A stretch of DNA of 10,488 bases from Synergistaceae bacterium (GTDB taxonomy: Bacteria > Synergistota > Synergistia > Synergistales > Aminobacteriaceae), in the NCBI GenBank assembly GCA_009778055.1, contig WRKN01000080.1, forward strand, positions 1 through 10,488, given 5' to 3'. The notes beneath the pieces are model-generated. The model made no database searches and was not told the origin of the DNA. It was given only the letters and a program-made list of their open reading frames with translations. A program made the translations under genes and the position numbers. Shown here piece after piece: positions 5,911 to 10,488 of the stretch. How positions within the stretch are numbered: the first letter of the stretch is position 1; every line of letters begins with the position of its first letter.

Positions 5911-8064
5911 GTGAAAAAGTTGAAAATGCAGGGAAAAATATTGTGTTTGATACTGCCTTTAGTTCTGGTTATCCTGGTCACGATAGAGTCGCTGACTTTC
6001 TGGCGTCTTTCCGATTATGCCGCCAGATCGGTCGAGACGGATCTGCGCAATAACGCCGTCATAGCCACCGGACTTCTGACCACTGCCGCCGACGCCATGT
6101 TCGCGGCGGCTCAGTCGCTGGGCGCGGCGTTGGGCGAAATGGACGGAAACGCGCCAGGATCGCGCGAACAAGCATATAGAGCTATACGCGGCGTATATGT
6201 AAACACGCCGGGCGTGTTGTCGGTGTGGGCGGTATTCGAGCCCAACGCCTTCGACGGCCGGGACGCCGAATACAGAACCAGCGAGCACCCGTCGGGAAGG
6301 TTTGTCGCTATCTACAGCGGAAACCGCTCCAACCCGGAGCTGACCTGGAGCACCGACGCGGAGCTGGCGGCCGCGGACTGGTACTCCCGAACGCTCCGGG
6401 CCGGCCATCCGGTTCTGTTCGACCCCTTCTTATTTAATTACAGCGGCAGGCCGGGAGACGATATTCTGATGACGACAGCCGCGTTGCCGATTCGGAGAAA
6501 CGGCAATATTATCGGAGTGGCCGGCGTGGACATTCCGCTTGGTATGACGGAAAGCTTCTACGAAAAACTGCAGCTTCCGAAGGGTGGTTCCCTTACGTAC
6601 TTCTCCAATGACGGGACGATTGTGGGCGGCATGGGAAAAGGAACGGAAGGGAGAAACCTCGCCGAGCTGAGACCTGCGGAAGCCCGGCGCGCGCTGCCGC
6701 TAATCGCCTCCGGCAGGGGAGATTCCTGGGTTGAAAAGGAAGCGGGCGTCGACGTCGTCGTGAACTACTACCCCATCGTCGGCGAGATCGGGGCGGCGTG
6801 GAGCCTCCGTATCGCCGTTCCTCAGACGGAACTCTACCGAGGGGCGGGCGACCTCAGAAACTATATTTTTATCCTTTACGCCATCGCCATTATAATTATT
6901 TCCGTCGTGCTGACGCTGCTTGTGCGGCGCATAGTCGAGCCGATCCGGACAACCTCGAAACTGATAAACCGCTTTGGGGAACTTGACCTTCGCGACCCGC
7001 GCACGAGCCTGGGGCTGGACACCTCCGCGATAGAGCGAAGGAACGACGAAATCTCCGACATGCTCAAAGCCTGCGCGAACCTGAGAAACAACGTGACTTA
7101 TATGCTGTCGTCGATGAGCGCTGAAGCCGAGCGTTTTTCCGAAACGGCGCTGAACCTTACGGCTATTTCCGAGGAAGCCGTCGCGGCAATGGAGGAGGTC
7201 AAGGAGTCCGTTGAAGAGTCCTCCAGGCTGTCCCAGCTCAACTCCGAAATGATCGAAAAGACGGATACCGCCATCTCCGAGGTGTCAAAATCGGCTTCCG
7301 CCACGGCGGACGCGGTCATAGACGCCGCCCAGGCCGCGTCGCAGACGACGAATCTGAACCAGCAGTCGGCTCAGAACGTCAAAAACATCACCTCGAACAT
7401 CCTGAGCGCGGGAGAGCGCTCGAAGGCCGGAAATAACTCCATCGACAAGGTCAACGCGTCCGTCGCGCATATGACCGGGTTCATCACAACGATCACGGGT
7501 ATCGCGGATCAGACAAACCTGCTGGCTCTGAACGCGGCCATCGAGGCTGCGCGTGCCGGGGAATCCGGCCGCGGGTTCGCCGTCGTGGCCGAGGAAGTTC
7601 GCAAGCTGGCCGAGGAATCCGCGAGGGCGGCTCAGGAGGTAAATAACCTTATCACGGAGCTGCGGAGCGACACAAAAGTTGCCAGCGACGTAATCATTGA
7701 AATGAAGACCATGCTCGAAGAAATGACCGCTCAGACGGAAGTTGTCCGCAAGAGCATGGAGGACGAGTATAAAGAGGTGGAGTTCCTCAACGAAAGAATG
7801 CAGAACATCGCGGCGTCGGCGGAGGAACAGGCGGCTTCGAGCGGCGAAATCGCCGGGGCGATATCACAGGCCGCGCAGGCCACGGCCAATGTGGCGCGCA
7901 ATTTGGACGACATCCGGCAGGCTACCGCGGAAACCGCCACGGCCAGCGAGCGGGTGGCGCAGGAGGCTCAGGGCGTCAACGAAGGAGTGGAGCGGCTGAG
8001 CAATCTGCTGTCCATGTTCAAGTTCGACCGGGAAACCGAGAAGAGCCTGGCCCCGCGGAGATGA
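5911..8064 (+). CDS. Methyl-accepting chemotaxis protein with dCache sensor
   Basis: This is a 717-residue inner-membrane chemoreceptor that should signal to CheA/CheW. It starts at GTG after a strong ribosome-binding site. Membrane helix 1 is at about 10-29. A periplasmic domain of about 275 residues follows, with features of the double-Cache fold: S-V-W-A-V-F-E-P-N-A-F-D-G-R-D (95-109), D-W-Y (146-148) and G-V-A-G-V-D-I-P-L (192-200). Membrane helix 2 is at about 308-330 and a HAMP linker at about 331-388 (Pro334; N-D-E-I at 368-371). The signalling domain extends to about 690 and holds the highly conserved hairpin tip at about 520-550 (I-A-D-Q-T-N-L-L-A-L-N-A-A-I-E-A-A-R). About 22 heptads on each side of the tip would fit the 44H class, by hand count. 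The Arg two residues before Trp that marks amino-acid-binding dCache receptors is Ala145 here, so the ligand is open. There is no CheR/CheB-docking pentapeptide at the C-terminus. Confidence 0.94.
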   Translation: MKKLKMQGKILCLILPLVLVILVTIESLTFWRLSDYAARSVETDLRNNAVIATGLLTTAADAMFAAAQSLGAALGEMDGNAPGSREQAYRAIRGVYVNTPGVLSVWAVFEPNAFDGRDAEYRTSEHPSGRFVAIYSGNRSNPELTWSTDAELAAADWYSRTLRAGHPVLFDPFLFNYSGRPGDDILMTTAALPIRRNGNIIGVAGVDIPLGMTESFYEKLQLPKGGSLTYFSNDGTIVGGMGKGTEGRNLAELRPAEARRALPLIASGRGDSWVEKEAGVDVVVNYYPIVGEIGAAWSLRIAVPQTELYRGAGDLRNYIFILYAIAIIIISVVLTLLVRRIVEPIRTTSKLINRFGELDLRDPRTSLGLDTSAIERRNDEISDMLKACANLRNNVTYMLSSMSAEAERFSETALNLTAISEEAVAAMEEVKESVEESSRLSQLNSEMIEKTDTAISEVSKSASATADAVIDAAQAASQTTNLNQQSAQNVKNITSNILSAGERSKAGNNSIDKVNASVAHMTGFITTITGIADQTNLLALNAAIEAARAGESGRGFAVVAEEVRKLAEESARAAQEVNNLITELRSDTKVASDVIIEMKTMLEEMTAQTEVVRKSMEDEYKEVEFLNERMQNIAASAEEQAASSGEIAGAISQAAQATANVARNLDDIRQATAETATASERVAQEAQGVNEGVERLSNLLSMFKFDRETEKSLAPRR

Positions 8065-8074
8065 CGCGGTAAAC

Positions 8075-9172
8075 ATGCCCGAACGGTTTGGCTCTGTCAT
8101 TCTCCCGGAGTTGGAGCTTCGCTCCGGGAAAGTTCTGAAAGAAGCGGGCGTCGCCTACTCCGTCAATGGAACGCCGAAGCCTGACGGCTCTAACGTCGTG
8201 GTGGTCTGTCATTCCCTGACGAACAGCCATCATATTGCAGGAGAGCCGGCGCCGGGGCTTCCCGGCGCGTGGTGGGACGCTGTGGTGCGGCCGGGCGGGG
8301 TTTTGGACACGGACAAGCTGTGCGTGGTATGCTGCAACAACCTGTGCAGCCCTTATGGAAGCTCCGCCCCAACCAACGTGGAGCCGGGAACCGGTTCCAC
8401 CTGGGGGATGCGCTTTCCGGTGCTCGACCCCAGTGACGTGGCGCTTTCGCAGAAAAAAGCTCTGGAGGCGATAGGAATCGAGCGCGTGGCCGGGGTTATA
8501 GGCGGTTCCCTGGGAGGGATGATCGCGCTGGAATGGGTTGCCCGGTTCGCCGGCTGCCTGGACTTCGCCGTCATTCTCGCCGCGCCGTTGCGCCTTTACC
8601 CGCAGGCCATCGCCTATAACGGGGTTCAGCGCCACGCCATCACGTCGGATCCCGACTGGCGGGACGGAAACTATTACCCGGGACAGGGGCCGGTCAAAGG
8701 GCTGTCCAACGCGCGGATGCTGGCGATGATCACCTACCGCAGCGAGGAGTCCTTCAAAAAGAGGCACATGAGGGAGTCCAGCAACATCGACGAATGGGAC
8801 GGGTACTTCGACGTCGAGAGCTACCTTATGCACCACGGGAAGCTGCTTACCCAGCGTTTTGACGCGAACTGCTACCTATACCTGACCAAGATGATGGATC
8901 TGCACGACCTGGCCCAGGGGCGCGCGGACGTAGAGGCCGCGTTCGAGTCCATGCGCAAAAAGAATTTACTGGCCGTCGGCATCAACACCGACATCCTTTT
9001 TCCGCCGTGGCAGGTTGAGGAAGTGGCCGAAGCGGCGAAGGACGCGGGCGTATACGCCGCGTACAGGGAAGTTAAGAGTGACGCCGGGCACGACGCGTTT
9101 TTGCTGGAGTCAGAACAAGTTTCCGGCATCATGAAAGAATTTTTTGACTCAATAGGATTCTCTGCGCGCTGA
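8075..9172 (+). CDS. MetX-family O-acyltransferase (homoserine O-acetyltransferase-like)
   Basis: This is a 365-residue cytoplasmic alpha/beta-hydrolase enzyme of the MetX family, which acylates homoserine (or in some members serine) for sulfur amino-acid synthesis. Family landmarks in order are H-S-L-T-N-S-H-H-I-A-G (46-56), W-W-D (66-68), the nucleophile elbow G-G-S-L-G-G-M with Ser145, N-T-D-I-L-F-P-P with Asp306, and A-G-H-D-A-F-L with His339. These form a full Ser-Asp-His triad at spacings matching the Haemophilus influenzae enzyme. The segment usually written N-x-L-G-G-C-x-G-T-T-G-P reads N-N-L-C-S-P-Y-G-S-S-A-P (88-99), an unusual form that makes donor and acceptor uncertain. I therefore leave the symbol blank; metX would be the conventional label. 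The ATG is 10 nt after the receptor stop with only a weak, distant GGAG (8057-8060), so it is probably translated from the receptor transcript. No sulfhydrylase gene is adjacent. Confidence 0.88.
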   Translation: MPERFGSVILPELELRSGKVLKEAGVAYSVNGTPKPDGSNVVVVCHSLTNSHHIAGEPAPGLPGAWWDAVVRPGGVLDTDKLCVVCCNNLCSPYGSSAPTNVEPGTGSTWGMRFPVLDPSDVALSQKKALEAIGIERVAGVIGGSLGGMIALEWVARFAGCLDFAVILAAPLRLYPQAIAYNGVQRHAITSDPDWRDGNYYPGQGPVKGLSNARMLAMITYRSEESFKKRHMRESSNIDEWDGYFDVESYLMHHGKLLTQRFDANCYLYLTKMMDLHDLAQGRADVEAAFESMRKKNLLAVGINTDILFPPWQVEEVAEAAKDAGVYAAYREVKSDAGHDAFLLESEQVSGIMKEFFDSIGFSAR

Positions 9173-9178
9173 ATAGCG

Positions 9179-9222
9179 CCCAACACAAAACCCCCGCCTC
9201 TCGGCGGGGGTTTTGTGTTGGG
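9179..9222. terminator. Bidirectional intrinsic terminator, perfect 20-bp stem
   Basis: Bases 9179-9198 and 9203-9222 are perfect inverted repeats around a TCTC loop. The core is G+C (CCCCCGCC/GGCGGGGG), followed by four T on each strand within the stem and then a mixed lower stem. It begins seven bases after the MetX-family stop and ends 24 bases before the protease stop on the other strand. It therefore serves two converging genes. The T-run is short (TTTT) and partly paired, so a role in blocking convergent transcription or protecting 3' ends is also possible. Confidence 0.85.
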
Positions 9223-9246
9223 ACCGGATGATCGGATTATACCGAA

Positions 9247-10488
9247 TTACCGGCGTTTTAACAACGCTGCCAGGCCGCACAGCGTGACGGCGGCGAAGAA
9301 CGCGGCGCCCGCGTTGCAGCCGCTGCTGCCTCCGCCGCCTTTTCTCTTTCCAGTTACGGTTACGTTGACGGCGGCGCTCTTGTCGCTTTCCAAAACCTTG
9401 GCGGTTATGACGGCATCGCCGGCGGAAACGCCCTCCACCCAGCCATTGTCGTCTACGGTCGCCACACCCGGCTTGCTGCTGCTCCATGAAACTCTCTTGA
9501 TGGTGGCGTATGACGGCGTGACAACGGCGTTCAACTGTACTTTTTCGCCCGTGTTCAAGCTGACGGAACTTGGGCTGACGGAAACGCCGTCCGCCGGAAT
9601 CATGCCGCCCCTGATCAGACCGGCCAGCGCGTCCATGGCCGCTTTTACGTCGAGGAGTCCATATTTCGAAGTGGTAGTGTCATTCACATTCTGCTGGGGC
9701 GTAATTGTGACCGAGCCGATTCGGGCCGGCGCTTTGGGGTTTACGGCACGGTTAGCGTTGGCGCATATCAATTCTTTCAACAGGCTGCCCAAAGGAAGGG
9801 TTTTAACGTCAAACACGCCGTTGTTGAAGCCGGGATCCAGCAGCGCCGCGGTCAGCAGCGCCGCGGCTCCCGCGGCGTGGGGCGCCGCCATCGAAGTGCC
9901 GTTCATGGTTCCATAACCGCCGTTTCTCGTGGTGCTCAGTATGCCGACGCCCGGGGCGGTGACGTGCACCGCCTCGCTGCTCCAGTTTGTGTCGCTTCCG
10001 CTCGTGTTGTCGCCGGCTATGGAGCTTACCACAATCATATTTTCCAGCCCCGTGAAAGACGCCGGGTAACAATACTGGCCTTTTTTGTACGCGTTTGTAT
10101 CCCTGAGCGCCGGGGCCCCTACCTGACTGGATTCGTTGCCGGCCGCCACGACGATGACGGCCCGGTTCGTTTTGTCGATTTCCTTATAAGCCCTCCACAT
10201 CGCGTCGCCTTCCCTCTGAGCGGGGGTTCGGGAAGCCCAGCCGCCCAGCGAAAGGTTGACCGCCGGCAGCACGAGATCGGGATTATCGTCCAGAAGTGTC
10301 TTCAAATACTCCAAAGCCGCGATTATAAGCGCGTCGGTTCCTGTGCCGTCATCCCCCATGGCCTTCAGGGTGATGATCTTCGCCTTCCAGTTGACGCCGG
10401 TCACGCCCAGTCCGTTGTCGCCGACCGCCGCTATCGTGCCGGTCACGTGGGTTCCGTGTCCATGCCTGTCGGTGTAGTCGTCGGGATT
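9247..10488 (-). CDS. Subtilisin-like serine protease with BIG2 domain and Synergist-CTERM-type anchor (N-terminus outside window)
   Basis: The 413 visible codons stay open to the right edge, so the start, signal peptide and catalytic Asp lie outside. An internal GTG at 10446 is a Val within the His motif and not a start. In visible numbering, the S8 protease domain shows G-H-G-T-H-V-T-G with catalytic His11, V-V-A-A-G-N-E with oxyanion Asn118, and G-T-S-M-A-A-P-H with nucleophile Ser199. A bacterial Ig-like (BIG2) domain covers about 298-370 (V-S-V-S-P-S-S-V-S-L at 292-301, later W-S-S-S-K-P-G-V-A-T-V). The tail has K-R-K-G-G-G-G-S-S-G, Cys391-N-A-G, a hydrophobic helix and R-R at the end. 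This matches the C-terminal sorting signal I know as Synergist-CTERM. A secreted, cell-surface-anchored protease is inferred. It converges on the MetX-family gene. Confidence 0.93.
   Translation of the reverse strand, partial: NPDDYTDRHGHGTHVTGTIAAVGDNGLGVTGVNWKAKIITLKAMGDDGTGTDALIIAALEYLKTLLDDNPDLVLPAVNLSLGGWASRTPAQREGDAMWRAYKEIDKTNRAVIVVAAGNESSQVGAPALRDTNAYKKGQYCYPASFTGLENMIVVSSIAGDNTSGSDTNWSSEAVHVTAPGVGILSTTRNGGYGTMNGTSMAAPHAAGAAALLTAALLDPGFNNGVFDVKTLPLGSLLKELICANANRAVNPKAPARIGSVTITPQQNVNDTTTSKYGLLDVKAAMDALAGLIRGGMIPADGVSVSPSSVSLNTGEKVQLNAVVTPSYATIKRVSWSSSKPGVATVDDNGWVEGVSAGDAVITAKVLESDKSAAVNVTVTGKRKGGGGSSGCNAGAAFFAAVTLCGLAALLKRR

Noticed and set aside
8018..8836. Minus-strand open frame (272 codons) opposite the MetX-family gene
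   Set aside because: The plus strand carries the complete catalytic triad enzyme, and the antisense translation shows no domain.
9838..9880. Tandem CAGCAGCGCCGCGG-like repeat in the protease gene
   Set aside because: It encodes repeated Ala-Ala-Leu-Leu in the helix after the catalytic Ser and is explained by codon reuse.
9215..9916. Plus-strand open frame (233 codons) opposite the protease gene
   Set aside because: The translation is Ala/Thr/Pro-rich without motifs, while the minus strand encodes the protease active site and Ig-like domain.

Overview
The window reads as chromosomal DNA (roughly mid-50s % G+C by eye) from an anaerobic, diderm, probably motile bacterium, most likely a member of the Synergistota. 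The best clue is the C-terminus of the protease at the right edge: a glycine-rich linker, a G-C-N-A-G motif, a hydrophobic helix and a final Arg-Arg, which matches my recollection of the Synergistota-specific 'Synergist-CTERM' sorting signal. Kdo genes imply an outer membrane with LPS-type glycolipid, and a chemoreceptor implies chemotaxis. Genus cannot be fixed from the sequence alone.

Left part (51-3913, minus strand): a tight three-gene operon. Its order of transcription is a C-terminally membrane-anchored protein of unknown function, a large membrane diguanylate cyclase with PAS-PAS-GAF-GAF-GGDEF architecture, and a small secreted, very basic and aromatic-rich protein. Gaps are 3 nt and a 4-nt GTGA overlap, so translation is probably coupled. 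An extended -10 promoter lies just upstream at 3956-3964. A near-identical extended -10 at 12-20 points leftward out of the window.

Middle (4036-5870, plus strand): kdsA and kdsD, overlapping by ATGA. KdsD makes arabinose 5-phosphate and KdsA condenses it with phosphoenolpyruvate, giving two successive steps towards Kdo. The putative kdsA promoter is back-to-back with that of the cyclase operon, and each lies over the other's -35 region.

Right part: a dCache-type methyl-accepting chemotaxis protein (5911-8064) with its own candidate promoter inside the end of kdsD. It is followed 10 nt later by a MetX-family alpha/beta-hydrolase acyltransferase (8075-9172). A perfect 20-bp hairpin terminator (9179-9222) separates these from a converging, edge-truncated subtilisin-like protease with a BIG2-type domain and the Synergist-CTERM tail.

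Most genes belong to well-known families. The least explained part is the three-gene cyclase operon, whose two flanking genes I cannot assign to any family. I see no tRNA, rRNA, CRISPR array, insertion sequence or riboswitch, and no gene-free stretch longer than about 95 bases.
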